Position numbers and translations under genes: made by a program | Notes under the pieces: model-generated | Database searches by the model: none | What the model was told of the DNA's origin: nothing | The model's input: the letters and a program-made list of their open reading frames with translations, nothing else | Assembly: GCA_023269245.1 (NCBI GenBank) | Contig: JAHFMB010000018.1 | Span: 1 to 11,451, forward strand | DNA: 11,451 bases | DNA from: Candidatus Tayloriibacteriota bacterium | GTDB taxonomy: Bacteria > Patescibacteriota > Minisyncoccia > Phycocordibacterales > PALSA-1337 | Reading direction: 5' to 3' | Part shown: one piece after another, positions 1 through 5,869 of the stretch | Layout of the letters: every line of letters begins with the position of its first letter | Numbering within the stretch: the stretch's first letter is position 1

Positions 1-519
<519 letters not shown>

Positions 520-552
520 TTAATTGGTTAATTTAGGGGTAATTGGGGTTGA

Positions 553-580
553 TAAATAAGAGTTTGGGATATATTGACAA
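553..580 (-). promoter_or_regulatory. Possible dnaK promoter
   Basis: On the minus strand, TTGTCA (580-575) and TATTTA (558-553) are separated by 16 nt and lie about 37 nt before the dnaK ATG. The -35 overlaps, in opposite orientation, the TTGACA of the plus-strand promoter at 574, so the two would be divergent and mutually exclusive. The -10 is weak and this is only a candidate. No CIRCE-type inverted repeat is visible. Confidence 0.25.
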
Positions 581-603
581 TAAGTTATTAAGTATGGTAT
601 GAT
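574..603 (+). promoter_or_regulatory. Strong sigma70-type promoter (plus strand)
   Basis: TTGACA at 574-579, an 18-nt spacer and TATGAT at 598-603, with an upstream TGG that makes an extended -10 (TGGTATGAT). Transcription would start near 610 and run to the hairpin terminator at 863-897, a unit of about 290 nt. It diverges from dnaK. Confidence 0.65.
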
Positions 604-652
604 GCTTCCGAGTAGTCGGGGTGCTTGAAGCGCTCCAAAATCGAACAAAATT

Positions 653-811
653 ATGGCACTGTTACCTGGCATAGCGAATGGTTGCCTTCGTTTCCATGTT
701 TTTGGGCACGAAGATCCGCAACAATCACTGTTTTTCGCTTCAATGCTCGTCTGCCTCAGCCTCGGGTTGCTTTACGTGGCGCTGACGAACAAAAAAACGA
801 CAAAGCGGTGA
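653..811 (+). CDS. Possible 52-aa single-span membrane peptide
   Basis: No family is recognised. The 52-codon frame starts at ATG 653 and ends at TGA 809-811. It encodes a polar N-terminal half, a hydrophobic run of about 20 residues (SLFFASMLVCLSLGLLYVAL, residues 26-45) and a basic tail (TNKKTTKR). The charge pattern suggests a membrane span with the C-terminus in the cytoplasm. It is the best frame in a unit bounded by a strong promoter and a terminator, with a leader of about 43 nt. There is no Shine-Dalgarno motif. The same unit also contains a TTG-started frame (625-825) of ordinary basic composition, so the RNA itself rather than either peptide could be the product. Coding status is uncertain. 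Confidence 0.35.
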   Translation: MALLPGIANGCLRFHVFGHEDPQQSLFFASMLVCLSLGLLYVALTNKKTTKR

Positions 812-862
812 TAAAGGTTAAGTAGTAACACCTTTCAATATAACAAGTTACTCAGGATTTCC

Positions 863-897
863 CCGGCAGTCAGCAATGACCGCCGGTTTCCTTTTAT
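863..897 (+). terminator. Rho-independent terminator of the 574-897 unit
   Basis: A 10-bp stem with one A-C mismatch, CCGGCAGTCA (863-872) and TGACCGCCGG (877-886), closes on a GCAA (GNRA) tetraloop. TTTCCTTTTATCTT follows. The orientation matches the plus-strand promoter at 574. Confidence 0.65.
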
Positions 898-944
898 CTT
901 AGTAGCATACTTAATTATCAACGTTCAACACACACAAATAACAT

Positions 945-964
945 CACTTTAGCTAACTAAAGTG
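945..964 (-). terminator. Perfect 8-bp hairpin after the 122-aa gene
   Basis: CACTTTAG (945-952) and CTAAAGTG (957-964) pair perfectly around a 4-nt loop, 6 nt past the stop codon of the minus-strand gene. The U-tract is weak (ATGTTATTTG on the minus strand), so it may end or stabilise the 3' end rather than act as a strong terminator. Confidence 0.4.
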
Positions 965-970
965 CATAAT

Positions 971-1339
971 TTAAATATGAGAAGGCGCTCTCGTAGGTTG
1001 GCTTGTAAAAAAGAAAAGTTCGGTAAAAGGAGAAACGACCGGTGTATAGGCAGGAATGTAGGCAGTCTCAGTTTCATTTTTTGGACATGCAATCGGCAAG
1101 CAGAATGTACTCGAAGTAGAGCAACTACCAGAAAGACGCAAACGTGCCGGCGTTGAAATAGGTTGAGCAGAAATGAGATGACCACGAGCCTCTCCATCGA
1201 CAACAGTGACAAAGAAAGTCAGGCGGAATTGTAGGCCCGAAACATCAGTGAATATACGCGAAACAAACTGGCCGTGCTGGAGAGCTACAGCGTTCTCATT
1301 GGTAGACTGATTCATCTGTTGTCGTCTGAAAGATATCAT
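971..1339 (-). CDS. Hypothetical protein, about 122 aa
   Basis: No family is recognised with confidence. The product has a polar N-terminus (MNQSTNENAVALQHGQF), an alternating hydrophobic middle that suggests beta strands (FVSRIFTDVSGLQFRLTFFV, then TVVDGEARGHLISAQPI), a Ser/Cys-rich linker with three Cys, and a C-terminal block ending ELFFFTSQPTRAPSHI. There is no signal peptide and no clear membrane span. The frame stays open to a GTG at 1351. That codon would lie at or upstream of the predicted transcription start, because an extended -10 sits at 1352-1360, so ATG 1339 is preferred; ATG 1315 is also possible. It lies between grpE and dnaK, has its own promoter, and is followed by a hairpin. 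It is probably a real lineage-specific gene, judging by its length, promoter and composition. Confidence 0.55.
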   Translation of the reverse strand: MISFRRQQMNQSTNENAVALQHGQFVSRIFTDVSGLQFRLTFFVTVVDGEARGHLISAQPISTPARLRLSGSCSTSSTFCLPIACPKNETETAYIPAYTPVVSPFTELFFFTSQPTRAPSHI

Positions 1340-1351
1340 GAGAGTAGTCAC

Positions 1352-1360
1352 ATTATATCA
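1352..1360 (-). promoter_or_regulatory. Extended -10 promoter of the 122-aa gene
   Basis: On the minus strand this reads TGATATAAT, a perfect TGn-TATAAT extended -10. No -35 is recognisable at 16-18 nt. Transcription would start near 1345, leaving a leader of only about 6 nt before ATG 1339. It lies back to back with the plus-strand promoter at 1381. Confidence 0.55.
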
Positions 1361-1380
1361 AAATAGAGGCGCAAGGGGTA

Positions 1381-1409
1381 TTGACAAATAGTACTCGGTA
1401 TGCTATTAT
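1381..1409 (+). promoter_or_regulatory. Strong plus-strand promoter facing grpE
   Basis: TTGACA (1381-1386), a 17-nt spacer and TATTAT (1404-1409), preceded by TGC for an extended -10. Transcription would begin near 1416 and run toward the 3' end of grpE. No conventional gene lies downstream on this strand. Confidence 0.65.
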
Positions 1410-1415
1410 TATAGT

Positions 1416-1567
1416 GTATCCTTTACTGACGTACCTCACCTCTCCTTGTATAGTTCTAGAGATCTATGCTCGGAGCACACCTACCCTCAAATCTCTTGTT
1501 TACCCCGCCAATTCTTCAGTGAACGGAGGGCTTCCATTTATGCCTTAAATTCCTAATTTGTTAAGGC
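1416..1567 (+). ncRNA. Candidate structured RNA antisense to the grpE 3' end
   Basis: Downstream of the promoter at 1381, three stems can be drawn. The first is CTCC 1442-1445 with GGAG 1472-1475, enclosing GTATAG 1448-1453 with CTATGC 1464-1469. The second is CCCTC 1484-1488 with GAGGG 1526-1530, enclosing GTTTAC 1498-1503 with GTGAAC 1519-1524. The third is GCCTTAA 1542-1548 with TTAAGGC 1561-1567, overlapping the grpE stop. An 18-codon frame (1466-1522) is also present. No U-tract marks the 3' end, so the right boundary is a guess. It matches none of the tmRNA, SRP, RNase P or 6S core motifs that I could look for by eye. Confidence 0.3.
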
Positions 1568-2184
1568 CGAAATTCGCCCACATTTACAATCGGTGCCTTG
1601 AGCACTTTTCCATTGAGTGAATAGCCTTTTTGAACAACCTGCAAAATCTTGTGATTGAGCTTTTCATCGGTAACCGGCTCATATGAAGTGGCCTCATGAT
1701 GCGTATGATCAAAAGTTTCATTGATCGGGTTTAACTCCTTCAAGCCGTTATCCGTCAGAGCCTTGGTGAGCTGTGAGTAAATGTACTCGACTCCCACACG
1801 CCAATTCTTGTCAGCCTTTTCCCAGGCCTCTTTGTTCCCCATCGCCATATCAAAACTGGCCAAAACCGGGATCAGATCCTCGATCAATCTCTCATTGGCA
1901 AACTTCATAAAATCTTTGCGGTCTTCTTCGTCGCGTTTGCGGGCGTTGACCATGTCGGCCTTGGCGCGCTGCCAGCCGGTCAGATATTCCTGCTTTTCAG
2001 CTTCAGCCTTCTTGAGCTTCTCGCGAAGCCTCTTGATGGTTTCACCCATGGCCTCTTCGGCTACGACAGAATCATCGAGAGTGTCAGAATCGTCCGCAGA
2101 AATAGCAGCTGACTTTACTTCGGCGCCTTCAAGTGGAACTACGTCATTTTCATCCTGATTATGTGAGGGGTTCTTTTTGAACAT
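1561..2184 (-). CDS. grpE: Nucleotide exchange factor GrpE
   Basis: GrpE (207 aa, normal length) is the dimeric exchange factor that releases ADP from DnaK in the cytosol. Residues 1-45 are acidic and probably disordered. Residues 46-100 form the long charged coiled coil (ETIKRLREKLKKAEAEKQ onward). Then come the four-helix-bundle region and the C-terminal beta domain with the family signature LNPINETFDHTHHEA followed by KGYSLNGKVLKAPIVNVG. The ATG at 2184 is the first Met, and no Shine-Dalgarno motif precedes it. The gene follows a terminator at 2238-2268, so it is probably transcribed on its own. dnaK lies downstream on the same strand but about 1 kb away. A strong antisense promoter at 1381 faces its 3' end. 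Confidence 0.97.
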   Translation of the reverse strand: MFKKNPSHNQDENDVVPLEGAEVKSAAISADDSDTLDDSVVAEEAMGETIKRLREKLKKAEAEKQEYLTGWQRAKADMVNARKRDEEDRKDFMKFANERLIEDLIPVLASFDMAMGNKEAWEKADKNWRVGVEYIYSQLTKALTDNGLKELNPINETFDHTHHEATSYEPVTDEKLNHKILQVVQKGYSLNGKVLKAPIVNVGEFRP

Positions 2185-2237
2185 AAAGATAGCTTAACGG
2201 AAAAAAACAAGTTACGCAATTTATTACATCCGGGCCA

Positions 2238-2268
2238 TTAAAAAGCGGCACCTGCACTCAAGCGCCGC
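2238..2268 (-). terminator. Terminator after the 51-aa membrane gene
   Basis: On the minus strand, GCGGCGC (2268-2262) pairs with GTGCCGC (2251-2245), 7 bp including one G-U, around a 10-nt loop, followed at once by TTTTTAA. It separates the 51-aa gene from grpE. Confidence 0.7.
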
Positions 2269-2288
2269 CCGATCCAGCCGACCAACAA

Positions 2289-2444
2289 TCAATTCAGTTC
2301 AGGGGCATCCCATGGAAATGCCGGTCCCTCACCGGTGTGCCAACCTGTCTCATCTTGGTATCCCAAGGGGGCTTTGTACGCAAGAAACATTTCAATCGCA
2401 AGTGATCCACTATACACCACCAGCACAATAAAGAAGGCTGTCAT
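2289..2444 (-). CDS. Small single-span membrane protein, 51 aa
   Basis: No family is recognised. Starting at ATG 2444, the product opens directly with a hydrophobic span (MTAFFIVLVVYSGSLAIEMF, residues 1-20), followed by LAYKAPLGYQDE and a short acidic, Trp-containing tail (GWHTGEGPAFPWDAPELN). There is no cleavage site typical of a secreted protein, so it is probably an N-terminally anchored peptide. The frame is open to 2507, but that start lies inside the upstream terminator; ATG 2444 lies about 23 nt after a predicted transcription start. No Shine-Dalgarno motif is seen. It forms its own unit between the rpsI terminator and a second terminator, which supports a real gene. It ends in TGA, unlike the confidently assigned genes here, which end in TAA or TAG. 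Confidence 0.55.
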   Translation of the reverse strand: MTAFFIVLVVYSGSLAIEMFLAYKAPLGYQDETGWHTGEGPAFPWDAPELN

Positions 2445-2473
2445 AGGCTTGATGCGGTTTTGATTCAGACAGT

Positions 2474-2503
2474 AGTATACACCTTGTGTTGCTGTAGATG
2501 CAA
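2474..2503 (-). promoter_or_regulatory. Promoter of the 51-aa membrane gene
   Basis: On the minus strand, TTGCAT (2503-2498), an 18-nt spacer and TATACT (2479-2474). The -10 matches the consensus at 5 of 6; the -35 is weak. It sits just past the rpsI terminator and predicts transcription from near 2467. Confidence 0.4.
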
Positions 2504-2528
2504 ACAAAAAGAGGCTTCCGCCTCTTTT
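2502..2528 (-). terminator. Terminator of the ribosomal-protein operon
   Basis: A perfect 9-bp stem, AAAAGAGGC (2507-2515) and GCCTCTTTT (2520-2528), closes on a 4-nt loop. On the minus strand TTTTTGTTTG follows the stem. It begins 28 nt past the rpsI stop and ends the infA-to-rpsI cluster. The symmetric A/T flanks would let it work in both directions. Confidence 0.85.
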
Positions 2529-2555
2529 GCTCCTTTCTCCATACCCCGTGCATTC

Positions 2556-2963
2556 TTAACGCTTGCTCCACTGAGGAGACTTGCGAGCTTTCTTGAGACC
2601 GAACTTGCGGCGCTCTTTTGCACGAGGATCGCGCTTGAGATAGCCGAGCTTCTTGAGTTTGCCACGAAGTTGAATATCGTAGACAAGAAGTGCGCGAGAA
2701 ATACCATGGCGAAGAGCCTCTGACTGCGCAGAAATGCCTCCACCAGTAAGTTTGACAGTCACATGGAACTTCTCAGCAGCCTTACCATTGGTGAATGGGT
2801 TAGTAGCATTGGCCTGCATTTCAAGCACAGGAAAATATGATTCGAGAGTCTTGCCGTTAATCTCAAAAGAGGTCTTTGCAGCAGGATGGAGACGAACACG
2901 TGCAATGGCGGTCTTGCGGCGGCCAACAGCTTCGAAGTATTTGGTTGATGATTTTGTCGTCAT
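2556..2963 (-). CDS. rpsI: 30S ribosomal protein S9
   Basis: S9 (135 aa) binds the head of the 30S subunit, and its basic C-terminal tail reaches the P-site tRNA. The sequence shows the family opening YFEAVGRRKTAIARVRL, the central VKLTGGGISAQSEALRHGIS block and the hallmark end KARKSPQWSKR. It is normal in length and complete. The gene begins 8 nt after the rplM stop, the usual rplM-rpsI pairing, and is the last gene of the cluster before the terminator. The ATG at 2963 is preceded by ATTATCCGT with no Shine-Dalgarno motif, so translation may depend on coupling with rplM. Confidence 0.97.
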   Translation of the reverse strand: MTTKSSTKYFEAVGRRKTAIARVRLHPAAKTSFEINGKTLESYFPVLEMQANATNPFTNGKAAEKFHVTVKLTGGGISAQSEALRHGISRALLVYDIQLRGKLKKLGYLKRDPRAKERRKFGLKKARKSPQWSKR

Positions 2964-2971
2964 ACGGATAA

Positions 2972-3316
2972 TTATTCTTTAACGGTAAGATTCTTGATTC
3001 GTTCATCGCGCAAACGGTTGTTCGGCAACATGCGAGTGACAGCGCGGCGAAATACTTCGGTCATGCCACGCCGGGTGATGAGCTCACCGAGCGATTCGCT
3101 GTTCAAACCACCACGAAAACCGGTATAGGTGACGTAGATATCAGCGGTCTTCTTGCGGGCAGTGATGTCAATCTTTGACGCGTTGATAATTTCAACCTTA
3201 TCAGTTGAAACCTTGTTCTTTGCAAAAGCGGCTGAGTTCTTGCCCATCAAAATAGACGCGGCTTGGCTGGCAATGCGACCGATCCTCTTTCCTTGTGCGT
3301 CAATGGTGTGTTTCAT
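2972..3316 (-). CDS. rplM: 50S ribosomal protein L13, short form
   Basis: L13 (114 aa) is an early-assembling 50S protein that binds 23S rRNA. Visible are the N-terminal IDAQGKRIGRIASQAASIL, the LMGKNSAAFAKN segment, the conserved YVTYTGFRGGL turn and MLPNNRLRDERIKNLTV near the end. It is about 28 residues shorter than E. coli L13. It starts almost directly at the IDA strand and lacks the C-terminal tail that usually follows the LPxxxLR motif. Short L13 is in keeping with CPR ribosomes. The gene lies 14 nt after rplQ and 8 nt before rpsI. The ATG at 3316 follows ATTATCACC, with no Shine-Dalgarno motif. Confidence 0.96.
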   Translation of the reverse strand: MKHTIDAQGKRIGRIASQAASILMGKNSAAFAKNKVSTDKVEIINASKIDITARKKTADIYVTYTGFRGGLNSESLGELITRRGMTEVFRRAVTRMLPNNRLRDERIKNLTVKE

Positions 3317-3330
3317 GGTGATAATGAAAA

Positions 3331-3681
3331 TTATACAAATTCAATGAGTGACATCGGGCTTCCATCGAGGTCGCGGTTCGGCAAGCGGATAATGCGAGTA
3401 TATCCACCTTTGCGATCCTTGTATTTTGGAGCAATGACATCAACCAGCTTCTTTGTCTCGGTGGCGCTGTGGATACTTGAATTGATGAGGCGGCGAGTGG
3501 CGACAGTGACAACCTTGGCCTTTGTGACCAGTTTTTCAACCATCGGGCGGAGTTCCTTTGCCTTTGCAGTCGTGGTCTTGATGCGGCTATCACGGATGAG
3601 GTTGCGTGCCAAAGATGACATCAAAGCATTTCTCTGATTTTTTTCGCGTCCAAATTTTCGTTTGTTTGAATGATGTCGCAT
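3331..3681 (-). CDS. rplQ: 50S ribosomal protein L17
   Basis: L17 (116 aa) lies near the peptide exit tunnel on the 50S subunit. The sequence opens with MRHHSNKRKFGREKNQRNAL, then shows LARNLIRDSRIKTTTAKAKE, the ATRRLI segment and the C-terminal block GGYTRIIRLPNRDLDGSPMS ending in LIEFV, as in the family. The length is normal. It follows rpoA, but the 94-nt gap is the largest in the cluster and holds a long imperfect inverted repeat (3688-3768). The ATG at 3681 follows ATTTCATTACT, with no Shine-Dalgarno motif. Confidence 0.97.
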   Translation of the reverse strand: MRHHSNKRKFGREKNQRNALMSSLARNLIRDSRIKTTTAKAKELRPMVEKLVTKAKVVTVATRRLINSSIHSATETKKLVDVIAPKYKDRKGGYTRIIRLPNRDLDGSPMSLIEFV

Positions 3682-3687
3682 AGTAAT

Positions 3688-3768
3688 GAAATTACAAACT
3701 ACAAATTACAAATTGCAACCAACAACTGGTTCACGGTTTGAATATTGTAGTTTGAAGTTTGAAGTTTC
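3688..3768. repeat. Imperfect 31-nt inverted repeat between rpoA and rplQ
   Basis: The left arm (3688-3718) and the reverse complement of the right arm (3738-3768) match at 24 of 31 positions by my alignment. Each arm is built of near-tandem 7-nt units (ACAAACT/ACAAATT on one side, AGTTTGA on the other). A perfect AACCA (3717-3721) with TGGTT (3727-3731) stem forms the apex. It could fold into a long hairpin in the rpoA-rplQ message, or be a short dispersed repeat element. Confidence 0.65.
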
Positions 3769-3775
3769 ATAATAA

Positions 3776-4744
3776 TTATTGCTTCAACGTTATACCGTGC
3801 TGAGCAAGGAGCTTCTTGATCTCCTGAATACCTTTCGCACCAAGCCCATCGATATCCATGATATCCGACTCCTTCTTGCGAGCGAGGCCGCCGAGCGTGC
3901 GAACGTTGCCGTTTGCGAGTGCCTTTGCGGTGCGGGCTGAAAAACCGAGGGAATCGATGCGGGTCTTGAGTAAGTCTGCATCAATGTCTTTGAGGGAACC
4001 TTCAGGCGACTCCGTCTTTTCACCAATAGAGGCAACCACTGCCTCCGGCTCATCTTCGGTGAAGCCCACAATCGCCTTGAGCTGATTGATCATGAGAGCA
4101 ATGGATTTTTCGAGAGCCTCGCGGGGAGAAATGGTGCCGTCAGTCTCGATCGTCATGCGCAGACGGTTGAAATCCGTACGGTCTCCGACACGCATATTTT
4201 CTACTTCATAGTTTGCCCTGCGGATAGGAGTAAATGCGGCATCCAAGGTGATAGCACCAATATCAACGCGCTCTTTCTGAATGATCTCCTTCGGAACATA
4301 TCCAAGACCTTTTTCGACAGTGATCTCCATATCAAGCTCCGAAGATTTCTCTGTGAGAGAGGCGATGTGAAGCTCCGGGTTCAAAATCTCAACCTGTCCA
4401 GGGGCATCGATGTCCTTTGCACTAATCTCCTTTGCGCCTTTTGCCTTGAGCGTAAGGACTACTGGCTCATCGCCGGTGACACGAACGCGAAGCTTTTTGA
4501 GGGCAAGCAACATTGTGATGACATCTTCCTTTATGCCATTGAGCGCTGAAAACTCATGCTCGACGCCGGTAATCTTGACTTTGGTAACAGCCGCTCCAGG
4601 AAGAGACGACAAAATAATACGACGGAGAGAGTTGCCGAGCGTGTGTCCGTACCCCGGGTACAGTCCATCGATTTCGTAGGTGCCACTTGCACCCTGTTCA
4701 TTGATGACTTTTGGCTTTGATGGAAGGATGAGATCGTGTGTCAT
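3776..4744 (-). CDS. rpoA: DNA-directed RNA polymerase subunit alpha
   Basis: The alpha subunit (322 aa) forms the dimer on which beta and beta-prime assemble, and its C-terminal domain contacts promoter UP elements and activators. The N-terminal domain (about 1-230) shows the dimerisation helix GYGHTLGNSLRRIILSSLPG, then HEFSALNGIKEDV and LRMTIETDGTISPREAL. After an acidic linker, the C-terminal domain (about 255-318) shows TRIDSLGFSARTAKALANGN and DIDGLGAKGIQEIKKLL. The DNA-contacting Arg of E. coli (R265 in VRSAN) has a counterpart in SARTAK, while the next key Asn is Lys. It lies between rpsD and rplQ as in most bacteria. A TATAAT promoter in the 48-nt rpsD-rpoA gap could drive it separately. 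Confidence 0.98.
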   Translation of the reverse strand: MTHDLILPSKPKVINEQGASGTYEIDGLYPGYGHTLGNSLRRIILSSLPGAAVTKVKITGVEHEFSALNGIKEDVITMLLALKKLRVRVTGDEPVVLTLKAKGAKEISAKDIDAPGQVEILNPELHIASLTEKSSELDMEITVEKGLGYVPKEIIQKERVDIGAITLDAAFTPIRRANYEVENMRVGDRTDFNRLRMTIETDGTISPREALEKSIALMINQLKAIVGFTEDEPEAVVASIGEKTESPEGSLKDIDADLLKTRIDSLGFSARTAKALANGNVRTLGGLARKKESDIMDIDGLGAKGIQEIKKLLAQHGITLKQ

Positions 4745-4767
4745 GGTATTTATAAAATAGACGATTA

Positions 4768-4795
4768 ATTATACATTAAAAATGATACTTGTCTA
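4768..4795 (-). promoter_or_regulatory. Internal promoter for rpoA, overlapping the rpsD stop
   Basis: On the minus strand, TAGACA (4795-4790), a 16-nt spacer and TATAAT (4773-4768). The -35 matches 5 of 6 and the -10 all 6. The TAG of the -35 is the rpsD stop codon. Transcription would start near 4761, about 17 nt before the rpoA ATG. Confidence 0.55.
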
Positions 4796-5398
4796 GCGCG
4801 TGTAGAACTCGAGCACTGCGCGAACATCGAACAAAAGCTCGGTCATATCTGTCGCAGGTTCACCCTCGATCTTGATCTCTTTTGTGTCTGGGTTGACGGA
4901 CATCCACGCAGGAGCTTTGACATTCTTGAGCTCCTCGTCCAATTTTGCGAAAATTGCTTTCTTAGTGCTGCCTTCACGAATTGTAATAATATCTCCAATG
5001 CGTACCTGGTATGATGGGACATCGACCTTTTTGCCATTGACCGTAAAGTGGCCATGATTGACCATCTGGCGTGCTGCTGCGCGGCTCAATGCAAATCCGG
5101 CACGAAGAACTGCGTTGTCAAGACGACCTTCGAGGATGCGGAGGAGGTTCTTTGCGTTGTCGCCGGTGGTTTGGAGGGCAGACTTGACATAGTTGGTGAA
5201 CTGGCCGCCTGAGATGCCGTAGCTGTAACGAGCCTTTTGTTTTTCTAAAAGCTGACGACCAAATTCGCTCTTTGCGCTGCGGCGCTTGGTATTCTTTGTT
5301 TTTGCCTGCATGCGTAACGCATACTTCGGCGTCTGCGTCTTTCTGAAGACGGCAGCACCGAGGTAACGAGCTTTTTTGTATCGTGGGCCAATAAGCAT
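4793..5398 (-). CDS. rpsD: 30S ribosomal protein S4
   Basis: S4 (201 aa) is a primary 16S rRNA binder that nucleates 30S assembly and, in many bacteria, represses the alpha operon. The N-terminal part (YKKARYLGAAVFRKTQTPKY) lacks zinc-binding cysteines, so this is the zinc-free form. The RNA-binding S4 domain spans about residues 90-155 (RLDNAVLRAGFALSRAAARQ, then VNGKKVDVPSYQVRIGD). The protein ends in AVLEFYTR, close to the usual FYSR. The gene lies 15 nt after rpsK and 48 nt before rpoA. The ATG at 5398 follows ATTATACTCCT; this is not a Shine-Dalgarno motif. Confidence 0.97.
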   Translation of the reverse strand: MLIGPRYKKARYLGAAVFRKTQTPKYALRMQAKTKNTKRRSAKSEFGRQLLEKQKARYSYGISGGQFTNYVKSALQTTGDNAKNLLRILEGRLDNAVLRAGFALSRAAARQMVNHGHFTVNGKKVDVPSYQVRIGDIITIREGSTKKAIFAKLDEELKNVKAPAWMSVNPDTKEIKIEGEPATDMTELLFDVRAVLEFYTR

Positions 5399-5413
5399 AG
5401 GAGTATAATTATA

Positions 5414-5842
5414 TTAAACGCGTCGTGGTTTTTTCGGTTGAGGACCATTGAACGGAATCGGGGTCTCGTCCTTGATTGAAGTAATAACTACACCCTTGCT
5501 GATAAAACCGCGAATGGCCGACTCGCGACCCGAACCGACGCCCTTGACGACGACAGCTACTTCTTTGAGCCCAATAGTTTGGGCTTTAAGAGCCAACGTC
5601 TCACCGACCTTTGCGGCTGCAAACGGTGTCCCTTTTTTTGCACCACGAAAACCTGCGCCGCCTGATGAGCCCCACATAAGTGCATTGCCTTTTGCATCGG
5701 TCAGCATGACTTTTGTGTTGTTGTAGGTAGATTGAACATGGAGAATACCCGTTTCAATGCGTTTTTTTGCCGAAACAGCCGGCGCTTTCTTTGCGTCGAC
5801 TTGTTCAGTTCCTTCAGTTGTTACAATTCTTTTTTTGCCCAT
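5414..5842 (-). CDS. rpsK: 30S ribosomal protein S11
   Basis: S11 (142 aa) forms part of the 30S platform next to the mRNA exit region. After a Lys-rich leader, the fold shows GILHVQSTYNNTKVMLTDAK, NALMWGSSGGAGFRGAKKGT, VVVKGVGSGRESAIRGF and the C-terminal TPIPFNGPQPKKPRRV, which corresponds to the family's PHNGCRPPKKRRV. It is complete, with the normal gene order after rpsM (27-nt gap) and before rpsD (15-nt gap). The ATG at 5842 follows ATCACTACC, with no Shine-Dalgarno motif. Confidence 0.97.
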   Translation of the reverse strand: MGKKRIVTTEGTEQVDAKKAPAVSAKKRIETGILHVQSTYNNTKVMLTDAKGNALMWGSSGGAGFRGAKKGTPFAAAKVGETLALKAQTIGLKEVAVVVKGVGSGRESAIRGFISKGVVITSIKDETPIPFNGPQPKKPRRV

Positions 5843-5869
5843 GGTAGTGATGTGGATATGAATAGCTGA

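Noticed and set aside
625..825. 66-codon plus-strand frame starting at TTG
   Set aside because: It overlaps the 52-codon frame in another register, has an ordinary Arg-rich composition and no domain-like pattern. Kept only as an alternative in the 653-811 entry.
1416..1567. tmRNA, SRP RNA, RNase P RNA or 6S RNA
   Set aside because: The hallmark cores I could check by eye (tRNA-like ends, GGAAGG/AGCAG SRP loop, RNase P GAGGAAAGTCC) are not present on either strand.
2289..2291. TGA recoded as glycine (Gracilibacteria/SR1-type code)
   Set aside because: TGA is absent as a stop in the confidently assigned genes, but none contains an in-frame TGA either. Reading through the 51-aa stop would run into the terminator. 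Nothing here requires recoding.
3330..3335. TATAAT on the minus strand overlapping the rplQ stop as an rplM promoter
   Set aside because: It arises from the GTA TAA T codons at the end of rplQ, has no -35 or TGn, and lies in a 14-nt operon gap, so chance is the simpler reading.
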